Below, in pieces: positions 7,290 through 14,956 of a stretch of DNA of 20,834 bases. Location of the stretch: NCBI GenBank assembly GCA_934486495.1, contig CAKSPW010000039.1, positions 1 through 20,834 of the forward strand, read 5' to 3'. Numbering within the stretch: position 1 is the first letter of the stretch; every line of letters begins with the position of its first letter. The stretch is from an uncultured Clostridia bacterium. GTDB lineage: Bacteria > Bacillota > Clostridia > UBA1381. The translations under genes and the position numbers were made by a program. The notes under the pieces are model-generated. The model did no database searches, had not been told where the DNA came from, and worked only from the letters and a program-made list of their open reading frames with translations.

Positions 7290-8666
7290 TCAGCAATTTA
7301 ATTCGTTTTCAGCCTTTTCAATCGCCTTTAAAACCGTTTCTTTTGCCGGTCCGCCTATAAGCTGTCTGCCGTTTACACACGTTTCCATGCTGACAGCATC
7401 ATATACATCAGATGCAATAAGCTCACTGAAGCCTTTGAGTTCATCAAGCGAAAGCTCATCTATTGCACAGCCTTTTTCTATGCAATAATACACAATTCTG
7501 CCAACAACGGCATGAGAGTCACGAAACGGCATGCCATGTTTTACAAGATAATCGGCAAGGTCGGTTGCGTTTGTAAAGCCGCCGTTTGCGCCTTTTCTCA
7601 TAACAGACTTGTTTATTTTCATTGTAGTAAACATCTTCTCAAACACGCTAAGACAAAGCTTTGCCGTGTCAACCGAGTCGAAAATTGCCTCTTTATCCTC
7701 CTGCATATCCTTATTATATGCAAGCGGTATACCCTTCATCATTGTAAGAAGCGTTGTGAGATTTCCGTAAACTCTGCCCGTTTTACCTCTTATAAGCTCG
7801 GCAACATCGGGATTTTTTTTCTGCGGCATAATGGAGCTGCCCGTTGAATATGCATCGTCCATTTCAACAAATTTAAATTCGTCGGACGACCACAAGATAA
7901 GCTCCTCGCAAAAACGGCTCAAATGCATCATTATAATAGATATGCACGAGGCAAGCTCAATGCAAAAATCCCTGTCGGAAACACCGTCGAGAGAGTTCAT
8001 TGTAACTGCGTCAAAGCCAAGCTTTTCGGCAACATATTCTCTGTCGAGCGGATAAGTCGTCCCTGCGAGAGCACCGCTGCCGAGCGGCATAACATTCGTT
8101 CTTTTTTTGCAGTCGGAAAGTCGTGCGCTGTCACGTGTAAACATTTCATAATATGCCATAACATGATGCGCAAACGTGATAGGCTGTGCCTTTTGAAGAT
8201 GTGTATAGCCGGGCATTATTGTGTCTGTATGATTTTTCGCAGCAGCTGTAAGAGCGCTCCTCAGCGAATGCAAAAGCTTTGAAATCTCATCAATTTCATC
8301 CATAAGATACATTCTTATATCAAGCGCAACCTGATCGTTTCGGCTTCTTCCGGTGTGCAGTCTTTTGCCTGCATCGCCTATTCTTTCGGTAAGAAGCTTT
8401 TCGATGTTCATATGAATATCTTCGGCATCTATCTCAAACTCAACCTTGCCGTCCTCAATATCCGACAATATACAATTTAAGCCCTCTACTATTTTTTCCG
8501 AATCGTCCTTCGGGATAATACCCTGCTTGCCGAGCATTTGCGCATGAGCTATACTCCCTTTTATATCCTGCTTGTACATTCTTGCGTCAAATCTGATAGA
8601 TGAGTTAAAATCATCAACGGCCTTATCGGTATTTTTTTGAAATCTTCCTCCCCACAGCTTTCCCAT
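7290..8666 (-). CDS. argH: Argininosuccinate lyase
   Basis: Splits argininosuccinate to arginine and fumarate, the last step of arginine synthesis. The protein is 458 aa, typical of the fumarase/aspartase superfamily. Conserved blocks are KLWGGRF at the N-terminus, LHTGRSRNDQVALDIRMYL, MPGYTHLQKAQPITFAHH, LGSGALAGTTYPLDRE and the signature GSSIMPQKKNPD with the catalytic Ser loop, followed by ELIRGKTGRVYG and LAYNKDMQEDKE. The start is taken at the Met of MGKLWGGRF, with AAAGGA upstream; the open frame continues 8 codons further without a better site. It lies 89 bases downstream of argG on the same strand, with a hairpin between them, and is probably co-transcribed with it. Confidence 0.97.
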   Translation of the reverse strand: MGKLWGGRFQKNTDKAVDDFNSSIRFDARMYKQDIKGSIAHAQMLGKQGIIPKDDSEKIVEGLNCILSDIEDGKVEFEIDAEDIHMNIEKLLTERIGDAGKRLHTGRSRNDQVALDIRMYLMDEIDEISKLLHSLRSALTAAAKNHTDTIMPGYTHLQKAQPITFAHHVMAYYEMFTRDSARLSDCKKRTNVMPLGSGALAGTTYPLDREYVAEKLGFDAVTMNSLDGVSDRDFCIELASCISIIMMHLSRFCEELILWSSDEFKFVEMDDAYSTGSSIMPQKKNPDVAELIRGKTGRVYGNLTTLLTMMKGIPLAYNKDMQEDKEAIFDSVDTAKLCLSVFEKMFTTMKINKSVMRKGANGGFTNATDLADYLVKHGMPFRDSHAVVGRIVYYCIEKGCAIDELSLDELKGFSELIASDVYDAVSMETCVNGRQLIGGPAKETVLKAIEKAENELNC

Positions 8667-8690
8667 AAAACAAATCCTTTCCATACGCAA

Positions 8691-8726
8691 ATTTTCGGTA
8701 CGATATCAGACGACCGTACCGAAAAT
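8691..8726 (-). other. Inverted repeat (hairpin) in the argG-argH gap
   Basis: A perfect 12-bp inverted repeat, ATTTTCGGTACG (8691-8702) and CGTACCGAAAAT (8715-8726), has a 12-base loop. Read on the - strand, only a short T run and then TTGCG follow it, so it is a weak candidate for a terminator. It may instead be a partial terminator or an mRNA processing or stability element that tunes argH relative to argG. Confidence 0.6.
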
Positions 8727-8755
8727 GTATTTTAATTGTTCAGTTTGTATTGATA

Positions 8756-9970
8756 TTATTTCTCGTTTTTTGCCTTCATCATTGCACGAACCTTAAGCGG
8801 AAGTCCGAAAAGATTGATAAATCCTTCTGCATCCTTGTGCGAATAAAGCTCATGACTGTCACCGAAGCTTGCAATATCCTCATTGTAAAGCGAATACGGA
8901 CTTGTTGCGCCTGCCGGTGTAACATTGCCCTTGTAAAGCTTAAGCTTAACCTCACCCGTTACCGTTTCGGTCATAGAATCGAACATAGCCGAAAGTGCTT
9001 CACGCAGCGGTGTAAACCATTTTCCGTCATAAACAAGCTCTGAGAACTTGATTGCTGCCTGTCTTTTAAAGCTTTGAGTATCACGGTCAAGGCAAAGATA
9101 TTCAAGCTCACGTATTGCGGCATAAAGGATTGTACCGCCCGGAGTTTCATAAACGCCTCTTGACTTCATTCCGACAAGTCTGTCCTCTACTATATCGGCA
9201 ATACCTACTCCGTTTTCGCCGCCGAGCTTATTGAGCTTTTCAACAACCTGCTTTGGAGTAAGTTTTTCGCCGTCAACAGCGACAGCCTCGCCCTTTTCAA
9301 AAGAAATTGTGACATATGTAGGCTTATCCGGAGCTTTTTCCGGAGATACGGAAAGCTTAAGAAGACTGTCAAGCTGCGGCTCGTTTGCCGGATCTTCAAG
9401 GTCCATTCCCTCATGGCTGATATGCCAAATATTTCTGTCGCGCGAATAAAGGTCTTTTTTCGTTACAGGGATTTGGATATTATGCTTTTGTGCATAATCA
9501 ACAGCGTCCTCACGTGACTTAATATCCCAAATTCTCCACGGAGCAATAATCTTAAGCTCGGGAGCGAGCGCCTTAATAGCAAGCTCGAAACGCACCTGGT
9601 CGTTACCCTTGCCCGTTGCACCGTGACAGATTGCCGTTGCACCCTCTTTTTTTGCAATTTCGACAAGCTTTTTAGCTATAATCGGTCTTGCGTGAGATGT
9701 ACCGAGGAGATATTTATCCTCATAAAGTGCGCCCGACTTAACTGTCGGATATATATAATCCTTAACGTACTCGTCTGTAAGGTCAGCTATGTAAAGCTTT
9801 GACGCACCCGACGCCTTTGCTCTTTCTTCAAGACCTTCCGTTTCCTTGCCCTGACCGACATCACCGCAGACAGCTATAACCTCATAGCCGTAGTTTTCAA
9901 TAAGCCACGGAATAATGATTGATGTATCAAGACCTCCCGAGTATGCTAAAACAACTTTTTCCTTTGCCAT
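8756..9970 (-). CDS. argG: Argininosuccinate synthase
   Basis: Joins citrulline and aspartate with ATP to form argininosuccinate. The 404-aa protein begins MAKEKVVLAYSGGLDTSI, containing the N-type ATP pyrophosphatase P-loop SGGLDTS. It continues with VIAVCGDVGQG, GTSHARPIIAKKLVEIA, CHGATGKGNDQVRFE, IIAPWRIWD and the synthetase-domain segment GIADIVEDRLVGMKSRGVYE, and closes with the C-terminal helix used in tetramer formation. The start ATG has GGGAGG at a good distance. It is transcribed divergently from ruvC from a clear promoter at 10022-10050, and argH follows it. Both enzymes of the citrulline-to-arginine branch are present, but the earlier arginine genes are not in this window. Confidence 0.97.
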   Translation of the reverse strand: MAKEKVVLAYSGGLDTSIIIPWLIENYGYEVIAVCGDVGQGKETEGLEERAKASGASKLYIADLTDEYVKDYIYPTVKSGALYEDKYLLGTSHARPIIAKKLVEIAKKEGATAICHGATGKGNDQVRFELAIKALAPELKIIAPWRIWDIKSREDAVDYAQKHNIQIPVTKKDLYSRDRNIWHISHEGMDLEDPANEPQLDSLLKLSVSPEKAPDKPTYVTISFEKGEAVAVDGEKLTPKQVVEKLNKLGGENGVGIADIVEDRLVGMKSRGVYETPGGTILYAAIRELEYLCLDRDTQSFKRQAAIKFSELVYDGKWFTPLREALSAMFDSMTETVTGEVKLKLYKGNVTPAGATSPYSLYNEDIASFGDSHELYSHKDAEGFINLFGLPLKVRAMMKAKNEK

Positions 9971-9998
9971 TTAAAAAACCTCCCAAAATTTAAAAATT

Positions 9999-10054
9999 CC
10001 TCTTGAAATTTTGTTAAAAATATTATATACTATTTCTATGAGAAAATCAAGAGG
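9999..10054. promoter_or_regulatory. Inverted repeat embracing the argG promoter
   Basis: CCTCTTGA at 9999-10006 and its exact reverse complement TCAAGAGG at 10047-10054 lie 48 bp apart centre to centre. The similarity extends outward with one bulge (AATT-CCTCTTGA against AATTACCTCTTGA). One arm overlaps the -35 element and the other lies just after the predicted start of transcription. This could be a pair of half-sites for a regulator that loops or masks the promoter. No known regulator is recognised. Confidence 0.4.
10022..10050 (-). promoter_or_regulatory. Promoter of argG-argH
   Basis: On the - strand, -35 TTGATT (10050-10045) and a perfect -10 TATAAT (10027-10022) are spaced by 17 bases. 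The start of transcription would be near 10015, giving a leader of about 45 bases before argG. Confidence 0.8.
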
Positions 10055-10107
10055 TAATTTGCAATTTTGTTGATTTTAATATAAATTAATTTTTATTCAT
10101 TGATTTT

Positions 10108-10139
10108 TGTATATTATGCATAATAAAGTGTATATTATG
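10108..10139. promoter_or_regulatory. Tandem 11-bp direct repeats, candidate ArgR/AhrC operator
   Basis: TGTATATTATG occurs at 10108-10118 and again at 10129-10139, exactly 21 bp apart. The first copy is part of a perfect 14-bp palindrome, TATTATGCATAATA (10112-10125); the second continues into TGAATGATTTAT. AT-rich TG-(C/A/T)AT boxes in pairs with 21-bp spacing resemble the paired ARG boxes bound by ArgR hexamers. The site is about 60 bp upstream of the argG -35, in the argG-ruvC divergent gap. Neither copy is a full ARG-box consensus, so the assignment is tentative. No convincing separate ruvC promoter was seen in this gap. Confidence 0.35.
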
Positions 10140-10192
10140 AATGATTTATAACTTCGGCATATATGTAAATGACAAAAAAGGAGACAGATTTA

Positions 10193-10696
10193 ATGATAAT
10201 ACTCGGAATTGACCCCGGATACGCAATAGTCGGTGTTGGGGTTGTGGAATATGTGGGAAACAAATTCAGAACGCTTGCTTACGGTGCGATAACAACCGAT
10301 TCAAAAACGCCCACTCCGCTCAGACTTCAGAAAATATACAGGGAAATCGGAGATTATATCGACAAATACAAACCCGATGCGGCGGCGATTGAGGAGTTGT
10401 TTTTTAACTCAAATCAAAAAACGGCAATCCATGTTGCACAGGCGCGCGGCGCTATAATTACGGCTATTGTTAATAAGAACGTAAATTTGTATGAATATAC
10501 ACCGCTTCAAATTAAGCAGGCTGTCACCGGATACGGGCGTGCTGATAAGGCACAAATTCAGCAAATGGTTAAAATGCTTCTCGGATTAAACGCCGTTCCG
10601 AAGCCGGATGATGTTGCGGACGGACTTGCGGCGGCTATATGCCATGCGCATTCGGGAATAATGAATAATGCGCTTAATTTGAATAAAATGCAGTAA
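10193..10696 (+). CDS. ruvC: Crossover junction endodeoxyribonuclease RuvC
   Basis: A Holliday-junction resolvase of 167 aa, close to the usual size. It has the RNase H-like fold with the four acidic active-site residues: Asp7 in ILGIDPG, Glu67 in AIEELFF, and Asp140 and Asp143 in KPDDVADGLAAAICH. The basic loop QAVTGYGRADKAQI is present. ATG 10193, giving MIILGIDPG, has AAAAGGAG at 10176-10183; the frame is open to 10169, but the upstream Met lacks a site and is not conserved. ruvA and ruvB are not adjacent, unlike the common ruvCAB arrangement. The gene stands alone between argG (divergent) and the aldo/keto reductase (convergent) and has its own terminator. Confidence 0.96.
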   Translation: MIILGIDPGYAIVGVGVVEYVGNKFRTLAYGAITTDSKTPTPLRLQKIYREIGDYIDKYKPDAAAIEELFFNSNQKTAIHVAQARGAIITAIVNKNVNLYEYTPLQIKQAVTGYGRADKAQIQQMVKMLLGLNAVPKPDDVADGLAAAICHAHSGIMNNALNLNKMQ

Positions 10697-10740
10697 ATAA
10701 AACGGCTGTTTGAAATTGACTTTAAACAGCCGTTTTATTT
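10695..10740 (+). terminator. Terminator of ruvC
   Basis: A perfect 17-bp inverted repeat has arms at 10695-10711 and 10724-10740, a core of AAACGGCTGTTT and AAACAGCCGTTT, and a 12-base loop. The left arm overlaps the ruvC stop codon. The 3' arm ends in TTTTATTT. Because it is symmetric and A/T flanked, it could also serve transcripts coming from the right, though no gene points at it closely except through the aldo/keto reductase. Confidence 0.85.
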
Positions 10741-10745
10741 CATAT

Positions 10746-10908
10746 TTTTCGCAACACAATAAATCCGATTGCTTATTGCATAATCACCGCATTATTTAAT
10801 ATAGCAGTCAATTTCAAACAGCTGTTTAATTTTGTATTTTCCGCACGCAACACAATAAATCCGATTGCTTATTGCATAATTATTTCATTATTTAATGCAG
10901 CTGTCAAT
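10746..10908. repeat. Two direct repeats downstream of the aldo/keto reductase
   Basis: A 35-base identical core beginning CGCAACACAATAAATCCG occurs at 10750-10784 and 10846-10880, offset 96. Similarity continues to about 10812 and 10908, where the second copy covers the stop codon and last six codons of the reductase and the first copy holds a mutated version of that segment. A 21-base segment at 10700-10720 also recurs inverted at 10807-10827 (20 of 21 match), ending in the palindrome AAACAGCTGTTT (10816-10827). The block looks like a local duplication including the gene's 3' end. Confidence 0.75.
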
Positions 10909-11880
10909 CATTTTAAGCTCATCATCGGTAAAGCTTGTATTATCGAGCATTTTAACATTTTCGGCAATCTGCTCCGCCTTTGATGCACCGATTAGTACAC
11001 TTGTAACCGCCCTCGAATTGTAAACCCATGCAAGAGCCATTTGTGCAAGTGACTGACCTCTTTTTTTCGCAATCCCGTTAAGAGCCGAAATTTTGCGGAG
11101 TGAATCATCATTTATCGACTTTTCAGTCAAAAATCTGCCGTCCGATTTAATTCTGCTGTCCTCGGGGATACCGTTTAAATATCTGTCGGTTAAGAGTCCC
11201 TGTGCAAGCGGTGAAAAAATAATCATACCCTTTTTCTCGCTTTGTGCGGCGTCTAAAATTCCGTTTTCCTCAACCGTTCTGTCGAAAATTGAATATCTGT
11301 TTTGATTAATTATAAACGGACAATGAAGCTCATTTAAAATCTTTGCCGCCTCTTTCATCGTTTCACCGTCATAATTTGAAAGTCCGACATACAGCGCCTT
11401 ACCGCTTTTGACAATAGAGTCAAGCGCCCACATTGTTTCGTAAAGCGGTGTTTCGGGGTCGGGTCTGTGATGATAGAAAATATCGACATAATCGAGCTTT
11501 AAACGTTTCAGACTTTGGTCAAGGCTTGATGTCAAGTACTTTCTGCTTCCGAAATCGCCGTAAGGACCGGGCCACATATAATACCCTGCTTTTGTGCTTA
11601 TTACAAGCTCATCACGATACGGCTTTAAATGCTTTTCCAAAATTCTGCCGAAATTCTCCTCAGCGCTGCCTGCATACGGACCATAGTTGTTAGCTATATC
11701 AAAATGAGTTATTCCCAAATCGAATGCGGTAAAACACATCTTGCACATATTGTCGAAATTGGCGTTCGATCCGAAATTATGCCAAAGTCCGAGTGATACC
11801 GCCGGAAGCTTTAAACCGCTTTCTCCGCATCGGCTGTATATCATATTGTCATATCTTTTCTCATTTGGTAAATAAGTCAT
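10888..11880 (-). CDS. gpr: Aldo/keto reductase, YghZ/Gpr type (L-glyceraldehyde 3-phosphate reductase-like)
   Basis: A 330-aa NADPH-dependent aldo/keto reductase with a TIM barrel. The N-terminus MTYLPNEKRYDNMIY and the blocks SLGLWHNFG, DLGITHFDIANNYGP, GSAEENFGRIL, STKAGYYMWPGPYGD and SRKYLTSSLDQSLKRL are very like E. coli YghZ (Gpr), which reduces L-glyceraldehyde 3-phosphate and methylglyoxal. The catalytic tetrad is Asp61, Tyr66, Lys97 and His138. The C-terminal nucleotide-binding part has SPLAQGLLTDRY and VLIGASKAEQIAENV. The start matches the family and has GAAAGGG upstream. It is monocistronic, with its own promoter. The detoxification role is taken from the family and the true substrate is unproven. 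Confidence 0.88.
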   Translation of the reverse strand: MTYLPNEKRYDNMIYSRCGESGLKLPAVSLGLWHNFGSNANFDNMCKMCFTAFDLGITHFDIANNYGPYAGSAEENFGRILEKHLKPYRDELVISTKAGYYMWPGPYGDFGSRKYLTSSLDQSLKRLKLDYVDIFYHHRPDPETPLYETMWALDSIVKSGKALYVGLSNYDGETMKEAAKILNELHCPFIINQNRYSIFDRTVEENGILDAAQSEKKGMIIFSPLAQGLLTDRYLNGIPEDSRIKSDGRFLTEKSINDDSLRKISALNGIAKKRGQSLAQMALAWVYNSRAVTSVLIGASKAEQIAENVKMLDNTSFTDDELKMIDSCIK

Positions 11881-11912
11881 GTTACATCATCCCTTTCCCG
11901 TTTTCACTGTAT

Positions 11913-11941
11913 ATTGTATCATAAAAAATATCGGTTTTCAA
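11913..11941 (-). promoter_or_regulatory. Promoter of the aldo/keto reductase
   Basis: On the - strand, -35 TTGAAA (11941-11936) and -10 TACAAT (11918-11913) are 17 bases apart. The leader would be about 25 bases before the ATG at 11880. Confidence 0.75.
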
Positions 11942-11973
11942 GACTTTTTAATAAAAAAATATATTAAAAGAGA

Positions 11974-12005
11974 CTGTTTAAAAAGCCGATTGACTTTTTA
12001 AACAG
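11974..12005 (-). terminator. Terminator downstream of potABCD
   Basis: A perfect 12-bp stem, CTGTTTAAAAAG (11974-11985) with CTTTTTAAACAG (11994-12005), has an 8-base loop. On the - strand it is followed by TCTCTTTTAATATATT. It lies about 90 bases after the potD stop and before the reductase promoter, so it should isolate the two units. T-rich sequence is also present on the + side. The rest of the gap to 12090 shows only a small hairpin, CGCTGTATATAGCG, at about 12060. Confidence 0.75.
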
Positions 12006-12090
12006 CCTTAATTTTTTTCAAAGGGGATAGTTTTTTAACATTCCCTTATTTGCGTTTGACGCTGTATATAGCGACAAAATACAGTCATTT

Positions 12091-13326
12091 TTAGAAAATA
12101 TCCTTTTTGCGTTTAAAATATCTTGCTATAATAATTCCGATTGACGTCAGAACGCAAAGCAGCATAAATATCGGTACAATCCACGGATTTGAGCGGTCAT
12201 CGTTTTTCGACTTCATCTCCGTCCACTTATCCTGCATAAATTTATTTGCTTCGTTTGACAGATTTATAAACGTTTCTGTATGCTGTGACAGATAATCATC
12301 GTCAAGATACGAAATTCCGTCCTCCTTAACCTCGTCATCGAGCATATCGTATGCGGCGCTGTTCGGTGTTGAATATCCTATATACTCCGTTGTTGCATAT
12401 GCAATATCCGGCTCGCACATAAAGTTAATATACATCTCCGCCGCCTGTTTGTTGCGTGCATTTTTGGGAATACACATTGCGTCAAAGAAAAGGTTTGTAC
12501 CGCTTTTGGGGATTGTAAAGCCTATATGGTCGTACTCGTCCATCAGCGTTACTCCGTCACCTGCATAATACGGTGCAAGAACTGCCTCGCCCGCACCCAT
12601 TTTATCGAATATCTCGTCCATAACATACGCTTGAACAAGCTCTTTTTGTTTGCCCAAAAGCTCCGCTTCGTCGGCTATTTCGTCAAGATTTTCGCTGTTC
12701 ATCGAATATCCGAGCCTAAGTGCCGCAATGGCAAGAGCGTCACGGGGATTGTCAAACATAAGTATCTGATCTTTATACTCCTCGTTCCACAAAATATCCC
12801 AGTCAATATTTTCACCGTCAATAGCAGTTTTATCGTAAATAATACCGACAGTACCCCAAGTATACGGCACGGAATACTCATTTTTCGGGTCATATGACGG
12901 ATTTACAAACGAGTTTGTGATATACTTAAAGTTCGGGATATTGTTAAAGTCGAGTTTTTCGAGCATATCTTCCTCAATCATTCTCGAAATCATATAGTCG
13001 GACGGAATGATAATATCATAGGATGAGGAATTTCCTTTCAGCTTTGCGTAAAGCTCCTCGTTTGTCGCATATGTTGAATAGTTTACCTTAATACCGGTAA
13101 GTGCGGTAAATTCGGCATTGACATCGAGCGTACCTTCATCGCTGCCGTCGGAGATGTACTCACCCCAATTGTAAACGTTTATTGATATATTTTTGCCGTC
13201 AAGCTGTTTATAATAGTTTTCATCGGCAACGGTCAGAGTTTGCGCCTGCGTATCGTCTTCACCATCGTCATATGAGCATGACGTACAAAGAAGAAGCAGA
13301 GAAAGTAAAATCAATAGCTTTTTCAT
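12091..13326 (-). CDS. potD: Spermidine/putrescine-binding lipoprotein PotD, with C-terminal membrane anchor
   Basis: The extracellular substrate-binding protein of a polyamine ABC importer (411 aa, against about 350 in E. coli). It starts with a lipoprotein signal, MKKLLILLSLLLLCTSC, predicted lipidated at Cys17 (the lipobox has Cys at -3, which is unusual). An acidic linker follows, then the type II periplasmic-binding fold, with ISINVYNWGEYIS, IIIPSDYMISRMI, VPYTWGTVGIIYD, WNEEYKDQILMFDN, PKSGTNLFFDAMCIP and INFMCEPDIAYATTEYIGY. Oddly, a hydrophobic segment at about residues 382-402 is followed by RYFKRKKDIF, a positive-inside tail, so the protein may be anchored at both ends. It overlaps potC by 4 bases. 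Polyamine specificity is inferred from family and operon. Confidence 0.92.
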   Translation of the reverse strand: MKKLLILLSLLLLCTSCSYDDGEDDTQAQTLTVADENYYKQLDGKNISINVYNWGEYISDGSDEGTLDVNAEFTALTGIKVNYSTYATNEELYAKLKGNSSSYDIIIPSDYMISRMIEEDMLEKLDFNNIPNFKYITNSFVNPSYDPKNEYSVPYTWGTVGIIYDKTAIDGENIDWDILWNEEYKDQILMFDNPRDALAIAALRLGYSMNSENLDEIADEAELLGKQKELVQAYVMDEIFDKMGAGEAVLAPYYAGDGVTLMDEYDHIGFTIPKSGTNLFFDAMCIPKNARNKQAAEMYINFMCEPDIAYATTEYIGYSTPNSAAYDMLDDEVKEDGISYLDDDYLSQHTETFINLSNEANKFMQDKWTEMKSKNDDRSNPWIVPIFMLLCVLTSIGIIIARYFKRKKDIF

Positions 13327-14120
13327 TTGCGCACCCCCTCTTTTTTCATCGCTTTGTTTTCAACAACGTTTTTCGTTATCAAAACTACAACGACAATAAC
13401 GAATATAATCGTTGAAAGCGCATTTATTTCGGGGCTGACTTTTCGTCTTGTCATAGAATAGATTGTAATCGGCAGAGTTTGACTCGTTGCTCCGCTTGTA
13501 AAATAACTTATTATAAAGTCATCGAGCGAAAATGTAAACGACATCAAAAATCCCGAAACAACTCCCGGAAGAATTTCCGGAAGCACAACCTTGAAAAACG
13601 CTTTTACGGGTGAACAGCCGAGATCCTGCGCCGCCTCGTAAAGGTGAGGATTCATCTGTCTGAATTTCGGCATGACATTTAGTATTACATACGGCACATT
13701 AAACGTTATATGCGCAATTAAAAGCGTGCCGAAGCCGAACTCAAAATTCATCTTTGCGGCAAAGAAAACGAACAGAAGCATAAGAGAAACACCCGTTACA
13801 ATTTCGGGATTGATAATGGGTATGTTCGTAATGTTCAAAATTGCCGCCTTTGCCGGCTTTCTCATTGCGTTAATTCCTATTGCCGCCGCCGTTCCGAGTA
13901 TGGTTGCAATTATTGCCGCACTGACGGAAACCATAAGCGTGTTCCAAAGCGACGTTAAAATAAGCTTGTTTCCGAAAAGCTTTATATACCAGTCGAATGT
14001 AAAGCCGGAAAACACCGAACGGCTCTTTGTTTCGTTAAACGAAAAGACTATAAGCACGAAAATCGGCAGATACAGAAACAGCATTACAAGCGCCATATAT
14101 ATTTTCGATAATTTTTTCAT
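13323..14120 (-). CDS. potC: Spermidine/putrescine ABC transporter permease PotC
   Basis: One of the two membrane subunits of the polyamine importer (265 aa, about six transmembrane segments). The cytoplasmic EAA loop that contacts PotA is EAAQDLGCSPVKAFF followed by KVVLPEILPGV. FTFSLDDFIISYFTSG and LPITIYSMTRR after it are typical of PotC. The ATG at 14120 has GGGAGG 8 bases upstream; an in-frame GTG at 14129 is too close to that site to be used. Its 3' end overlaps potD by ATGA. Confidence 0.94.
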   Translation of the reverse strand: MKKLSKIYMALVMLFLYLPIFVLIVFSFNETKSRSVFSGFTFDWYIKLFGNKLILTSLWNTLMVSVSAAIIATILGTAAAIGINAMRKPAKAAILNITNIPIINPEIVTGVSLMLLFVFFAAKMNFEFGFGTLLIAHITFNVPYVILNVMPKFRQMNPHLYEAAQDLGCSPVKAFFKVVLPEILPGVVSGFLMSFTFSLDDFIISYFTSGATSQTLPITIYSMTRRKVSPEINALSTIIFVIVVVVLITKNVVENKAMKKEGVRK

Positions 14121-14133
14121 ATACGGCACCTCC

Positions 14134-14943
14134 CTACATTAACACCTTGTCATCATCCACATCAAACTGATTCATAATTGTCATTATCAGCAGAATGATA
14201 ACCATAAGCACAAGAGAGATACCTGCTCCGAGGTTCGGGTTATATGAAGTTCCGAGAAACTGCATCTCGATAAGGTCACCTATAAGAAGATTACCGCCGC
14301 CGCCGAGCATTCTTGAAATAATGAACGTACTGATAGCCGGAACGAAAACCATTGTAATTCCCGACATAATTCCCGGTACGCTGAGCGGTACAATCACCTT
14401 TGCCGCCGTCTTTACACTGTTACAGCCGAGGTCTGCGGCAGCCTCCAAAAGCGACATATCAATTTTAACCATTACCGAATAAAGCGGAAGAATCATATAC
14501 GGAAGGTAGTTATACACCATTCCGAGAACAACCGCACCCTGCGTATTGAGCATTTTAAACGGGCCTAAGCCGAACAATCCGAAAAACTGATTGATAAGTC
14601 CGTTGTTTCCCAAAAGCGTCATCCAAGCGTAGGTTCTTAAAAGAAAGTTCATCCACATCGGAAGCATTACAATCATCAAAAGCGTACCTCGTTTGTTTTT
14701 TGCTGTTTTTGCAAGGATAAACGAAATGGGATATGCGATAATAAGGCACAATACGGTTGCAATTGCGGCAAGCCATATTGACCTTACGAATATATTTGTG
14801 TACTGCGCCACGTCCGCAATATACGAAAGCGTAAAGCCGCCGTCCTCATTTGTGAATGCGAAATAAGCCACCATGAGAAGCGGCACGACAATAAAAACGG
14901 TCATCCAAACAAGATAAGGAGCCGAAAGAAGTTTTTTGTTCAC
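14134..14943 (-). CDS. potB: Spermidine/putrescine ABC transporter permease PotB
   Basis: The second permease subunit (269 aa). An N-terminal membrane helix (YLVWMTVFIVVPLLMVAYFA) is followed by about five more. The EAA loop EAAADLGCNSVKTAAKVIVP and FVPAISTFIISRMLGG, then LIGDLIEMQF, match PotB. It begins with a GTG codon at 14943 behind an AAGGGGGG run, with no in-frame ATG until codon 14, inside the first helix. It lies 13 bases after potA and 13 before potC, so the four genes form one operon. Confidence 0.94.
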   Translation of the reverse strand: MNKKLLSAPYLVWMTVFIVVPLLMVAYFAFTNEDGGFTLSYIADVAQYTNIFVRSIWLAAIATVLCLIIAYPISFILAKTAKNKRGTLLMIVMLPMWMNFLLRTYAWMTLLGNNGLINQFFGLFGLGPFKMLNTQGAVVLGMVYNYLPYMILPLYSVMVKIDMSLLEAAADLGCNSVKTAAKVIVPLSVPGIMSGITMVFVPAISTFIISRMLGGGGNLLIGDLIEMQFLGTSYNPNLGAGISLVLMVIILLIMTIMNQFDVDDDKVLM

Positions 14944-14956
14944 TGCCCTTCCCCCC

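Noticed and set aside
10100..10126. ruvC promoter (TTGATT with TAATAA)
   Set aside because: The spacing is only 15 bases and the -10 is poor, so it is not reported as a feature; ruvC may use a weak promoter that I cannot fix.
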